Source of the DNA: Halichoerus grypus
Taxonomy: Eukaryota > Chordata > Mammalia > Carnivora > Phocidae
Reading direction: 5' to 3'
DNA length: 64,000 bases
Assembly (NCBI RefSeq): GCF_964656455.1
Contig: NC_135715.1
Span: 145,817,935 to 145,881,934 of the forward strand
The notes below the pieces were generated by a model. The model saw only the letters and a program-made list of their open reading frames with translations. It did not search any database and was not told the origin of the DNA. Every line of letters starts with the position of its first letter. The stretch's first letter is position 1. Of this stretch, positions 23,870 to 35,604 are shown one piece after another. The position numbers were made by a program, and so were the translations under genes.

Positions 23870-25030
23870 TGTATTTAAACTGCATTTATATATTTTAATC
23901 GTATTGAATATTAAATCATTTGAAAATATATACATATGTCTGTCTTCTCTGGACATGTTTTTTGTGTTTCTACTGTTACTCTGAGGGCAGTCCTGTAAAT
24001 GAGTGGAGATTTAATAAGGCGAACATCGGTTGAATATAAGAAGTACTTTTGTGTATTTGATATAATCAAAAATGGTACATATTGTATATGAATGTAGAGT
24101 TCAGTATACTAAATGATTTTAAGAAGACAACTGATGCTCTTCTTTTGGAGGCCAAAAATAATATTAAAAAGAATTATTTTAATAAATGAGACATAGTAAT
24201 AGATGATCTCTAAAGGTGATTTCCAGATAAGTAGAAGTTTACTTGTTGTTGAAATGAACTTTTTTTAATTCTCTGCTCTAAATATAAGCTTTATAGTATA
24301 TAGCTTTCCTTTCTTTAATTTTTCCCTTTTTTTGTAGTATTATATATTTTAATGCCAGCCGTTTTCACCATAAAAGCCTACACAACAATAACATTATATA
24401 TATATGTGCATAATTTATAGGAATTATTTTTTATTTCTTTTATATATACAATTTATATAAATATACAATGTTTATATTTCTTTGTGGGCTTCACACTAGA
24501 AGTTCAAATAGCATTTATTAGAAGAAATGAGATATCTGCGTCTAATTTATATTTGTCATCCCATCTTCTTTTTCTTGACACAGCGGAAGAATCCCCATGT
24601 TTTTACCTTCTTGGGCTCTGAGGTGGTGTGATTCTGTGCCAACAGTTGGGATACTGCTTCTTGATTTCTCAGCCTTTTGACTATGACAAAGATTGCTATT
24701 TTCTTTACAAGCCAGCTCTGTGTGTTATTCTGGGAGCCATTCCTGGGCAAGCCTATCCTCCATACTCTCAACTCACTTGATATGCATCTAGTTCCCTATA
24801 TTATAAGCCCTGTTTACTTAACATAGCTAAATTGGATTTTGTTTTCTGCAATTTAAACTTAGCTGGTAAAAGGATCCAACCCTTGCTTCAATTCCCATAA
24901 TTATGTAGGAATCTCTCTTGATGAAACCTCTCATTTCAGTATTGAAAAAAATGCTGCCTTTCTTCTATGAGTGAGAGATTGTGTATGACACCCTAATGAA
25001 ACTTATCTTAGTAGTCATAGTTGTATTTTA
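23870..25030. other. Unclassified AT-rich intergenic sequence
   Basis: It contains a (TA)n tract at about 24395-24407. The 71-codon minus-strand frame at 24556-24771 is unusually basic (many K/R/Q) and sits in slightly GC-richer sequence, but I recognise no family and see no splice context. An old unrecognised repeat is the likely explanation. Confidence 0.45.
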
Positions 25031-25034
25031 TATT

Positions 25035-25110
25035 TTTCCCCTTATAGCATAAGCTCCTCAAAACAGTAACTATGCACCATATACTGTTCCATTCGTACAG
25101 TGTCTACTTC
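25035..25110 (+). repeat. Possible L2 3'-end scrap
   Basis: The short block 'tagcataagctcctcaaaac' followed by 'gtacagtgtctactt' resembles the sense 3' end of L2 ('aagctcc...' motif). Too short and diverged for confidence. Confidence 0.35.
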
Positions 25111-25114
25111 TCAT

Positions 25115-27225
25115 ATTTGGATAATATTTTGAGAGGAAAGAAAATTATAAGTCTGATTTCATTTCAGGAATATTACTGATAATCCAAGACAACAAAAATG
25201 TTAATGATACATTCATTTCTTAGATATTTCATTATAAAAGGTACATATCTAATACTCAACTATTAAATACTGCCTTTTATACTATTATTGTTCTTTTCCC
25301 ACGTATAGATAAAAAATGCATATTCAGTGCAAGGCAATGGAAAATTGTCCTTAATGCCAAAAAGGAAATGATGTGCCTTTTGAGATGGAAATGAAATTTT
25401 TATTTGGGTTATTTCATATTCAAGTTAATACACATGAGGAATTAAATAAGGTCATTTTGAGACATTGTAGTGATGTGCAGATGCTCACTAAAGAACAGGC
25501 TAAGCAGTAAGATTTTGTTTAGAAAATACTTGTATAGAGATTTTATTGGTTATACCTTAACAGTTATAATAAATCATTCCACTGTATTTTAATTTTTTTT
25601 TTTTTTACCTCTAAACACCTCTGATTAGCTAGAATTACTTTTATACCATATATAAAGTGGTGTATCGTAAAATCGTGTTGGAACTGTGTGACCATTTCTG
25701 AATGCTTGCCTTGTCTGACTAAAAACAGAAAAGCCATCCAGAAAGATTCAGATGTCTTCTTCTTACATTACTTACTGTTCATCTCATCTGACAATCTCAA
25801 ATCAGCAAAAACAAAATCACATTCACTTGCATACACTGTTCCCTTGCTGCCAGCACTTAAATTTTTCCATTTTATTTTCATATTTACAAATTATTAGTAT
25901 GCATTGTTTATACATCTAGAAACTGCATTTCTGAGTCTTATAATTGTTACCATATTTTGTTTCATTTTGTATGTTAAAACATGTTTAGATTTGATCAGAT
26001 AGATAAAAGCTAGCACTGTTTATTTTCAGAGATGACTTTTGCAATTTGTGAACTATTCCAAAGAGCTAATAAGAGAGTGCATTTAGTAAGAAGCCCACTG
26101 TCCCACCCCAAATCAATAACAATGCCATTCCTAGAAAAGCAAATTTCCTCACGTCTTCATGTCACATATTTAATCAAACACAAACAAATCACAAGTTCTT
26201 CATGGCATCTATTAGACTCATCAGAAAAGGCCAGCATAACCATTAAAACTTTGCTTTTGGAGGACATTGAATAGTTCATATTTTGATCTATCTGAATTTG
26301 AATCTTTTTTTTAATGTGGATTTTTCCATGGCATTCTTGCAAAAGGAGAGCTTACTCTAAAATACAGTGATAAAAATGTTACAGTTCTGTATAGTCTCAA
26401 TATTTTCACCTTTAAATAGATCTTAATAATTATTGCTTTCAAATTTTTTATATTATAGATGATGACAATGTAGCATAAAATATCTGTAACTGAAAAAATG
26501 TGAATGTGAAGAGTGGATTTGGGGCTGCGGTGTTGAAGATGAGCTCTGAAAGAAATGATAAGGCCTATTTCACCTGTATAGTAAGAAAACCCAGGTAAAT
26601 ATGCCTTTATCAGGAGGATAAGCCATAGCTGGATATACTTCATAGAGAATAGAGATAAAGGAGAGTTAGCATTGCTTGCTTCCCTCTGTGCTATCTTGGT
26701 ACTACGATCAAGGACATACTGAAGGATGAGTATTGGAAGAGATCAGGTCACTAAATGCTTCCTTTTTCTCTGGCTATCAGACTGATAGCCAGACCAAGAA
26801 ACTGTTAAATAAGTGATGCCCCAAGGGAGTAGGCTAAAGAAAACTTTGGAAATTTTTTAGCAAAATTGCCAAAGTTTTCAGAGTAAAAGGTTGTTTTTTG
26901 GTCCCTGAGAGTCAAAATAGTTTGAGGCCTCAAATCCCAATGCTTCTGTAAGACTGAGTGTTCTGTATGATGATTGGAAACTAGAGGACATATTGCTATT
27001 GGACAATGGGGACTAGGTGACACAGACACCAGCTGGTAAGTAGCCAAGCTATTTAAAGTGTAGTGAAAGTGTTCACCTCTATGCAAATATGTCCAAATTT
27101 GGACCTGAGCTTTGTCATTCTTTATACTTACTATAAAGACGAATAAATGATGTAAGTGCAATTCTTTTTAAAAAAAAGAAGGTAATTGGTATATAATTGT
27201 CTGAAATATTTCACTAAGTTTATCA
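25115..27225. other. Unclassified AT-rich intergenic sequence
   Basis: The open frames here (25688-25897, 26032-26274 plus; 26157-26342, 26311-26643, 26805-27161 minus) overlap one another and have Ile/Leu/Ser-rich, unremarkable translations. A perfect 11-bp inverted repeat lies at 26769-26793. No gene or named repeat recognised. Confidence 0.5.
26769..26793. repeat. Perfect 11-bp inverted repeat with 3-nt loop
   Basis: The arm tctggctatca (26769-26779) is followed by gac and then the exact reverse complement tgatagccaga (26783-26793). It could extrude a short hairpin. No transcription unit or known element accounts for it. Confidence 0.9.
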
Positions 27226-27241
27226 ATATTTTAGTTGTTTT

Positions 27242-27435
27242 GGGGTACCTGGGTGGCTCAGTCGTTAAGCATCTGCCTTCGGCTCAGGTCATGATCTTGG
27301 CGTCCTGGGATCGAGCCTCGCATCTGGCTCCCTGCTCACTTCTCCCTCTCCAGCTCCCCCGTACTTGTGTTCCCTCTCTCGCTATCTCTTTCTGTCAAAT
27401 AAATAAATAAAAATCTTAAAAAATATATATATATA
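27242..27435 (+). mobile_element. CAN-SINE, plus orientation
   Basis: Head 'ggggtacctgggtggctcag', body 'gtcatgatcttggcgtcctg', a CT-rich block shortened by about 15-20 bp after 'ccctgctcac', then an (AAATAAA)n tail and an (AT)n expansion. TSD ttagttgtttt at 27231-27241 and 27436-27446. Confidence 0.95.
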
Positions 27436-27591
27436 TTAGTTGTTTTGATAAATACTTAACTGTATAAGAAAAATTGGGTATAGATTGGATTAGACTGATA
27501 AACAATCAGAAGATTTTTACATTGGTAGTTCTTCACTGAATCTGCTTTGCCTTGTGCAGATATTGACCTATGATAGATTGAAAGAATACAT

Positions 27592-27832
27592 GTTTCTTTT
27601 TTTTCTTCTTCTTTTTAGAGAGAGAGAGAGAGAGAGAGAGAGCACGCACAAACATGAGCAGGGGTTGGGGTGGGGGGGGAAGAAAGGGGCAGAGGGAGAG
27701 GGAGAGAATCTTAAGCAGACTGCTCACTGAGCATGGAGCCAGATGCGGGGATCCATCTCATGACCCTGAGATCCTGACCTGAGACGAAATCACGAGTCAG
27801 TTGCTTAACTGTCTGAGCCACCTAGGAGCACC
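27592..27832 (-). mobile_element. CAN-SINE, divergent subfamily, minus orientation
   Basis: T-rich start, a (GA)n tract at about 27617-27642 and G-rich middle, then 'tgaccctgagatcctgacc', 'gaaatcacgagtcag' and 'gagccacctaggagcacc'. The 'gaaatcacgagtcag' body marks a subfamily different from the other copies, and the element is longer (about 241 bp) through GA and G expansion. TSD aagaatacat at 27582-27591 and 27833-27842. Confidence 0.93.
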
Positions 27833-27844
27833 AAGAATACATTT

Positions 27845-29165
27845 TTCAAGGAGATGCTCAGATGTTGTTTTATGCCAACAGTGCTAATACATATGAGAGT
27901 GATATTTCTGTGAACAAGCTGATCAAAATTCCATGACCCCTATAAGCTTTGTAGCTTATAAGTATAGATTATGTTTAATTTAAATCACTTTACTTTGTTA
28001 TAAATATAGGAAAGTATTTTTAACTTTTAATTTTAGTAAACAGGGACAGAATTACTTAGAAAGCCAAAGAAAAATATTATGGCTGGGAATCACTAAACAT
28101 TTAACCAAGGAATATAGCCATAACTTCATATACCTTCCACTGTTCATGATTATTAATATTTGGGGGTACTTCTTTCATACATTTCTGCCAGGCAGCACTT
28201 TTACATTGTCGTGATAATTTTTTCAAATATTATTTTATAAGTCTGTTTTGTCCAGATGATATTTTAATGTAAGCATTTTAATCATGTTAACATATTCTTT
28301 TAATAATGCTGAATTATAATCAATAATTCAAATAATATCTGAATAATCAATGTAATAGTAATAGTTACATAATATCTCATGATTTATGGGTCAGAAAAAT
28401 CATAAAAACTTACAGTCAACATAAGTAAAGGCTCATAACATAAAAACAAAAATTGGCATAAAGATCTCAGTTGTGAGGTAAAAATATGTAGTTTTAAAGC
28501 ATATTAGTTGTTGGATACATGGTGTGAAGATTGGATTCACTCTCCTTCAGTTGTCTATATTCTGTTACCAGACTTGATAAAATTCACCCCATAGAAGTGG
28601 ATTTAAGAAAAGTTGTGATTGGGGTGTGTATTTGTGTGTGTGTGTGTGTGTGTGCGCACGAATGGGCACATGCCTGCACACACATGCACACAGAGATGTT
28701 GAGGTGTAACCAGTATAAATGGTGACAGGAAAATAATTGTTAAGCGGCTGTTAAATGGCAGGTGTGGTCCTATGTGTTTTATATATGTTAATAAATATTT
28801 TACTCCCCCAACTGTCCTCTTCTGACCACAGTATGGGACACTCTGGAAAAGCCTGTGTGTAAACCCTGTCCTAACTGCTAAAATCATAACACGTAAACTC
28901 AAAACACTGCGGGTATCTCATCCTGGCAGGGTGTCGGACATAAAGACAAACCAATTAGACATCACGAAATAATTAGTATAACAGTTTACTGTAATTTGTT
29001 GAAAAATGGCAAAAGAATCCTATTCATATAATACTACAAAGCTTTTCAAAATGAATTTTTGTGTGTCTCTCTCAAGATCTTTCTTGTCCTTCAGCTGCCC
29101 TGAAATCTTATTTCCAAATTCTTAAAGTTCCTCCAATTACTTTTCCTCCTGCCCTGCTTATTTTA
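27845..29165. other. Unclassified AT-rich intergenic sequence with one alternating repeat
   Basis: No gene or named transposon. The only clear feature is the TG/CA alternating purine-pyrimidine tract at 28622-28693. The frames at 28531-28725 and 28603-28902 are made by that repeat. Confidence 0.5.
28622..28693. repeat. TG-then-CA alternating repeat with inverted symmetry
   Basis: A (GT)n tract runs to gcgcacg and then, after a short spacer, becomes CA-rich ('gcacacacatgcacaca'). The two halves are partly complementary, so the tract is both a Z-DNA-prone alternating purine-pyrimidine run and a possible hairpin. Likely polymorphic. Confidence 0.85.
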
Positions 29166-29171
29166 TTTTAT

Positions 29172-29850
29172 GTTTTGTGTGATAAGAGCACTTAAACTAA
29201 GATATGCCCTCTGAGCAAATTTTTAAGTGTATGGTATAGTACTATTGAAGCAGGAGAGTGAGGTTCTTGTCTCACGGAGTGGAAGAATGAATCTCGCAGA
29301 CAAAGGAGAGTGAGTAAAGCAATAGAGTTTTATTAAGCAAGGATACAGAGAAAGCTCTCAACAGTGAGAGGGGTTCCGACCGGGTTGCCAGTGTGGGCCT
29401 CCACCAACAGTCTTTTATTTAGAACTGACCAGGGAGCTTGTGGCCTTAACATTCTTGTGACATCTTGGTATGAGTAAGGACTGATGATAACATCTTTAAT
29501 GGCTTACTTCTTCTTTGGGGTCTGGTTATTCTTTGTTGGTCACAATGTGACTGCCATAAAAAGACCTCACCTCTGATGCCCAGGACAGGGTGGTCTAGTT
29601 TGTTCCTTTATCTCTGGTCTTGTTATGCCTCAGCATTTCTGGGATTTCTGTGAGCCTGGACATGTAGTCCCCTACCTGTCTCTCCCTCCCTAGCCCCACC
29701 TGTCCCTTACTCACTGTTAACTATACGCACTATGATGTATAGTAGATCTCTCTTATTCTGAATGTTCTGACCTTTCTCCATATTTTCTTCCTTTTAGATC
29801 TACCTGTTGTTGATGTTTTCACTAGTAACCCCATCCTGCCTTTTCAAAAT
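29172..29850 (-). repeat. Ancient L1M 3' UTR, antisense, split by an LTR
   Basis: Left part: 'gataagagcacttaaactaa', 'gcaaatttttaagtgtatgg', ending 'gtactat' at 29245. Right part: 'ctgttaactatacgcac' from 29714, then 'tatagtagatctctcttatt'. The two parts join to the order known from the antisense L1M 3' UTR, with the LTR 29246-29713 between them. The distal edge is approximate. Confidence 0.75.
29246..29713 (-). repeat. Solo retroviral LTR, antisense, inside an L1
   Basis: About 468 bp with TG...CA ends on the plus strand (tgaagcagg at the left, cttactca at the right). Read on the minus strand, an AATAAA polyadenylation signal lies at 29328-29333 (tttatt on plus), about 80 bp from the LTR 3' end, and the rest is moderately GC-rich. 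The flanks are ctat (29242-29245) and ctgt (29714-29717), a 4-bp TSD with one change; 4 bp is typical of the ERV1/gamma class. Rejoining the L1 around this unit supports the boundaries. No gag, pol or env adjoins. The subfamily is not named. Confidence 0.75.
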
Positions 29851-29854
29851 AAGA

Positions 29855-30455
29855 TAGTCAAGATCCTTTCAGGGCATCTCAGTGTTTCACCTCATGCATT
29901 TTCCAAATTCTTCACAGCAAATGTCCAGGACCCAATCTGGCAAAGATAGAATTTTTCCTAGAGAATCTATGGGAGAGAAGGGAGAAGTAGTGAATTCATA
30001 CAAGTAAGATTCTCTTTTTGCTGCCCTATATCCCAGGAACTGATGAAAAGAAGCTATCACATTCCATATAAGGAGTCAAAAAACCCCACAAAACCCATAT
30101 TTCTTAGCGTACTCATAATTACATGTATTTTTTAGTAACTTGAGAAACCGGTTGGATAGTGACAACAAAAGTGATTATTTTCCTAGTAGTAAAAAGTGGC
30201 TGCTTAGGTCTATGGCACTTAACTTTATGTTTCTGAGAAAAGTCAACTGACCAAAAATCAATTTGAGATAAAAAATGCAGTATGAAAGTAAATCCAGTCT
30301 TACCACTGCTGTCCCATTCATCCTATGCTTAAGTAATCTGTTTGTGTGTCTATCTCTGCAGTAAATAATTTGAACAATGCATTGTAATTAATACTTAGGA
30401 CAATGTAAATGGACCATCAGAGAAGTTTAAATTTTCTTCTGTATATATGCTTTGT
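29855..30455. other. Unclassified intergenic sequence
   Basis: Nothing recognised between the split L1 and the SINE at 30475. Confidence 0.45.
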
Positions 30456-30474
30456 TTAAAAGAACTGGAAAACA

Positions 30475-30680
30475 GGGGCGCCTGGGTGGCTCAGTCGGTT
30501 AAGCTGCTGCCTTCAGCTCGGGTCGTGATCCTGGGGTCCTGGGATCGAGGCCCACGTCCGGCTCCCTGCTCAGCGGAGAGCCTGCTTCTCCCTCTCCCTC
30601 TGCCTGCCGCTCTGCCTACTTGTGCTCTCTCTCTATCTGTCAAATAAATAAATAAAATCTTTAAAAATAAATAAATAAAT
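30475..30680 (+). mobile_element. CAN-SINE, plus orientation, young
   Basis: Near-consensus head 'ggggcgcctgggtggctcag', body 'cctggggtcctgggatcgag', 'ctcagcggagagcctgcttc', CT-rich block, and an (AAATAAA)n tail with extra AAAT units. The TSD is aaaagaactggaaaaca, 17 bp, identical at 30458-30474 and 30681-30697. Many CpG sites remain, which supports recent insertion. The 66- and 72-codon frames here are SINE reading frames. Confidence 0.97.
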
Positions 30681-30699
30681 AAAAGAACTGGAAAACAAA

Positions 30700-31700
30700 T
30701 GGTGCTCACAGAAATTTTCCATCTGAAAAGTTGATGTTTTAGGAATTTTGCATTAAAATTGCTTATTTAGAAAGTGCCAATGTATGATAAAAGCTGTTGT
30801 GAGTGTTCCTGAAAACTGGTTCGATTCAGAAATTTCACATCTATAACTAAACACTGTGTATTTAGTTTACCCATTGTATCTATAATTATTTCAGAATTGC
30901 TCAGAATTACTTTCAGAGGAGTTAAAGAAGATGCTTTACTCAATACTGACATATGAAATGGTTAAATATATATATTCTGAAAGTCAAATAAAGTCACTGA
31001 AATACTTCAACGATGGAAATAATCATTTTTGGTTTGTGTATGTATAACTTCAGTGTTACAAATAGTTCAATACAAATAATTAAGGTGAAATTCTCTTTTA
31101 TCTTTCTTAAATGTGATCATCAATTTAACATTGAAATGATATTCTACAAAAGTAATTATCTCCCAAAAAAGTTTCATCAGAGTGCAAAACTTTGGCATGG
31201 AAAGAGATTATAAAATAGTTTTGAAACGGCTTCATGTTAATAGTATTTACCCTACAGGAAAGTTTAGGCTTCATTTACAGTGTGCAACCATTCAAAACAG
31301 CATAACTTTGCTAGGCTATTAAAGTAATCATCCAATATAAGAACATATTACTGTAAAGACACCATCTGGCATAATATAGAATCTAGAGGGCAGGATTGGT
31401 TTTACTGTGGATTTTTAGAGAAAGTATAAAATAACATGGATAATCTGTTAAATAGCCCTGTACAATATTAAAAATTATCACCAGCCCAGAAGATAAAGTA
31501 GGTATATAAAAGCACATTAAAGAATATTTTTTCTTTTTTATAGGAATTCATCCTAAACCCATGTTTGAAGAAATCATACATTTAAGTGGGAAAATGTCTA
31601 CATGATAGGAATTTTTAAAAACTACAGTTTTGACACATATCACATGCTTAGCAACATGACCACATATTTCACTGTGGTTGGCCTATGAGTGTATTCTCCA
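30700..31700. other. Unclassified AT-rich intergenic sequence
   Basis: No gene, RNA or repeat recognised; short open frames only (30767-30952 minus, 31013-31213 plus). Confidence 0.5.
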
Positions 31701-32225
31701 AATGAAAGTGAAGAGGAGCAGAATATACGTCTCCAGAATATGCCTCTTTGACATAAAGATTAACTTGAGCTGGTTATTTTTTAAGAAAAAGGAGACAAAG
31801 GAGAAGCTCAGAAAGTAGAGTTACCTTTTCGGGAGAGACATTTACTTTATAAAGGAAGTCTCCATTTGTAAGGGTGTCTCCCTTTCTGTACCAGGAAGAG
31901 GAGGATGACTAAATTTCTAGAAACTCAACAGAGAAAAACAGACAAATCTACATAATAACCATATTCTTATTTACTGTGCTTTTCCTGAAAGCCTCCCATA
32001 ACCGGCTCCACTCTCCACCCCCAAATGGCCTCTGCTGTCTTCAGCTGGAAATAGTATTTAAGGTGATGGCTTGGACCGTTTCGATGAGTTACACAGTTTT
32101 CCTGTGTATTTCCCATATATACAGAAAGTATACATATTATTAAACTTCTGTTTTTCTTCTGTTAATCTGTCTTTTATTACAGGAGGGTCTCAGGCAAGAA
32201 ACTAGAAGGGTGAAGGAAAAAAAAT
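31700..32225 (+). repeat. Retroviral LTR-like fragment, sense
   Basis: The 3' half has the R/U5 character of mammalian LTRs. An ATTAAA polyadenylation-type signal lies at 32139-32144, followed by 'cttctgtttttcttctgtta' and 'atctgtcttttattacagg'. Upstream blocks ('atgcctctttgacataaaga', 'gggtgtctccctttctgtac', 'aaagcctcccataaccggct') lie in the order I recall from a dispersed ERV LTR. TSDs and exact ends are not found and the family is not named. No internal viral genes adjoin. Confidence 0.5.
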
Positions 32226-32239
32226 TTTTTTTCCTCCTC

Positions 32240-34090
32240 TACGGAAGGAATAGTCATTTTGTAGTTCAATATTATCATAAAATGATTTACAAAAATGTTT
32301 AGAGATAAAACCTGTCCATAGAGAAGAAATTAAATCAGGTACACTTGGACTAAAAGCTCATTTTATTTTACATAGATCATAAAAGTTACTTTAGACTTAA
32401 TATAACTAAAATATTGAGACTAATTATTTTGCATGGATATCAGTCTCATTATTTTATAGACATACCTTTTGACATTATGCTTTAGTATTTTGATTTGAAA
32501 TTATGAAAACCCTGGTATAGTTTAATGAGGATTATTTCTTTAAGTAAGCTGTTTCTTTCAAATACATCTTTTTTATTGCTGTCAGCACACATATTACTCT
32601 GTTAAAATGCACATTTTAATCACTATGAAAACAACAACTGCTTTCCATATGGTTAAGTGGCAATATTATACAATGCATATCAAACTGCAATGACTGGCAT
32701 TAATACATGTAATGATTCCAAGAATATTTTGGTCACTAGGTTGGCTTGTGATTGTCTAGACATTTGAGGACTTCTGTATTCAAGAAATTATTTGTTTTGC
32801 TTTTGTTCAAATACTTGTAAGTGATAGAAGGGATAGATGGATGGATGGATAGACAGATGATAGGTGGATGGATGGATAGATTGACTTTCAAAGTCTCTTT
32901 TATGCTGCACAAACTTTAATTGGCACACTCTCTTGAAAATGAGCATCAATCACTGTGTAGTATTAGAAATTGACAAAATCCGTAAATAACGTTGAACTTA
33001 TGAGGTTCAGCATACTCTTGGCAAGTTTTTTTTTTTTTATATCCCTCCTAAATTTCTGTTTGTTCTTCTCATTTTAGTTTTATTTTTCCTCCTCAGAATC
33101 TCTCAACACTTATATATAAATTAAATTTTTGCTAAGCTATGTACCAGGAAAAGGCTGTTGTAATCTTGCCTCAGGCTGCTTGCAGTAAAAGAAACACATT
33201 AATAAAATGAGGCATATAAATTCTTAAAAGATGGAACAAGAAATGACTTAGAATTACATTTATTACCTTATGTAAGTAAATGAAGTATATAGAATGTATG
33301 CATGTAATGCTCTATGTGCATTTATTTGAGTTTTAAGTGGAGAAGAAATTGCAGTTGCTGCAGTTTAAAAGAATATTTATGAGTTTGAAATCATGGTATT
33401 TCCCCTGGAAAGCAGAAGGAGGGCATTATGGATGTGATGGGATTACATAATAATGGAAATCAGGCAAATAATCAGAGTCTCTCAATACAGTACTACATAG
33501 AAGCAAGGGAAAACTTAAGAGGCTGTGTGTTAAGTAAAATTGCCTGGGAAACAACTCAAGTCAGAAAAGATACTAATACTGATCTTGGTCAATTGAGCAA
33601 GGAACAGTCACTGTGTTTTTTGCCAAACTCTTGCTAAATACATACCTGGTACAGATTCTACAAATATGAATATGAAGTAATTCCACTCCTATGGGAGCTC
33701 ACCATCTACTCATAGAGAAGGATATGCAAATAAATGAATTACAATACAATCTGGGCAATATTGGAAATGTGTACCCAGTACAGGGACAGCACAGATAAAG
33801 AAGGGGTGGACGGATGGACAAGAGTTTGTCAAGCAGATAGGAAAGTAATTTAGCAAGAATAACAATATTTGAAAAGGTTTAGTTAGAGAAATATACGGTG
33901 TGATGGGTTTGGGGCTCTAGGCTAAAGCCTAAATTGTGAGATAAGAGTAATGTAATGTGAAAGAGTCACATTTCTTTTTAGGCAGAGAATTTTTTAAAAA
34001 TGTGTTGAATACATGCTATAAAGTTATTCTTAGAGGCATTTACAATTTTTTTAAAGAATTAAAACTTTCATCACCAAACAGGAATAACAC
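32240..34090. other. Unclassified AT-rich intergenic sequence
   Basis: It holds the GATG repeat at 32831-32880 and a poly-T run near 33028-33038. A stretch at about 33680-33800 ('gggagctcaccatctac') may be an antisense L2 scrap. No gene-like feature. Confidence 0.5.
32831..32880. repeat. (GATG)n/(GATA)n microsatellite
   Basis: An imperfect tetranucleotide repeat of about 50 bp, mixing gatg and gata units. Confidence 0.93.
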
Positions 34091-34094
34091 AGAG

Positions 34095-34330
34095 AGGTTA
34101 GCTGCTAGGACTTTGGAATCAGTAAACTTTGCATTTCAGTCCTACTTTTGCATATTAGAAATAGAATGAACTTTGGAAATTTCTTAGTTTTTCTAAATTC
34201 ACTTTCAACTTCTATAAAATGAGAATAATAGTACCTACCAGTAAAGTCTCTAATAAGTATACATAAAATGTGCCATTGGATATATAAGAATTGATAAATG
34301 TTTAAGCATAACTATTATGTTATTATTGTT
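34095..34330 (+). repeat. MIR SINE, sense
   Basis: Ordered MIR blocks: 'gactttggaatcagtaaact', 'tttgcatttcagtcctact', 'acttctataaaatgagaata', 'agtacctaccagtaa', 'aattgataaatgtttaa'. Near full length and diverged. Confidence 0.82.
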
Positions 34331-34559
34331 GTGAAGAAGATATTGAAAAAAAATTCTATGTCCATAAGAATCAATATTATCTTCTCTCTTCTGTTATGTA
34401 ATTTAAATATACTGTGTTTATCATTATGTATTGTAGGATTTTTATTACACTGGGGAGTAAAATGAATATAAATCTAATATGATTCTGACATCGATTTAAG
34501 TATATCCTTACCTCCAGTCATAATCTTCCACTGCCCAACATTTTTAAATTAGAATTTGG

Positions 34560-35365
34560 AAACTTTTTATTTTTAAATATTTATAGATTCACAAGAAATT
34601 GCAAAACTGGTAAGGAAAGCTCCTGTGTACCCTTCCAGCCTTTTCCCTCATTGGTTACATCTTAACCATAGTACAGTATTAAAACCAGAATGCAACAAAT
34701 ACATCAAGTATAGTTCTATGTTGTTTTACCACATGGGTGAATATGTATAACCACCACTGCAATCAATATATGGTATTTTTCTCTCACCCAAAGATATCCC
34801 TCATGCCACTCATTTATAGTCACACCAACCTCCTCTCCACCCACCTAATCACTGACAACCAATTATGTGTTTTCATCTCTATAATTTATTTCAAGAATGC
34901 TATATAAATGAATTTTTTTTTTATTCGGCATAATGTCTCTGAGATTTACTGAAGTCATTGGTGTTTTTCAGTAGCTGACAGCTTTCTTTTGCTGAGTAGT
35001 ATTCCACAGGATGGATGTACTGCCATTTGCTTAACCATTCATTTATCGTAGGACATTTTGATTATTTCCGGTTTGGGGGCTATCACAAATGAAACTGCTC
35101 AAAACAATCATTTATGTGTTTTTGTGTAGAGATCAGTTTTCATTTCTTTTGAATAAATGCCCAGAAGTGCATTTTGCTAGGTTGTAAGAAATGTATATTT
35201 TTAGAGCTTAAGAATGTGCCAACTATTTCCCAGTTTGTACCATTTTACATTTCCACCAGCAAATATATGATTGTTTTTGCCATATCCTCACTGACATTTA
35301 ATATTGTCACCATTGTTTTATTTTAGCTGTTCTAATAGATGCTTACTGATACCTTATCGTGGTCT
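34560..35365 (-). repeat. Ancient L1 (L1M/L1ME-type) 3' region, antisense
   Basis: About 800 bp follow the reverse complement of the 3' region of an old L1: 'gctcctgtgtacccttccag', 'gtataaccaccactgcaatc', 'ctatataaatgaat', 'gctgagtagtattccacagg', 'ttcttttgaataaatgccca', 'accattttacatttccacca', 'gctgttctaatagatgctta'. The order is collinear over the whole stretch. It is heavily diverged and long inactive; no ORF2 frame survives. Confidence 0.85.
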
Positions 35366-35604
35366 TAATATATTTTATAACAAAATGAAATATTCTTTTT
35401 CATAAAAACATGCTTCTAAATAGGCAAGAAACTCTTTGTCTTTTTTAAATATTTAATTGACATTTGAAAAAAAGATAATTTTGCTATAAATTATTAGAGA
35501 ACTGAAGAAATAGGAATTAAAAGATCTATTTCAGGCTACTTGAGACTGAAACCAGACTTTTGGACTAAAGTTTAAAAACATTCCACATTCCATGAGGAAA
35601 TATA

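Noticed and set aside
24556..24771. Basic 71-codon minus frame resembling a small nuclear protein
   Set aside because: The K/R-rich end is a simple tttcttttt-type stretch; no family or splice evidence.
26311..27161. Two minus-strand frames of 110 and 118 codons
   Set aside because: No recognised family, opposite-strand overlap with other frames, no splice or promoter context.
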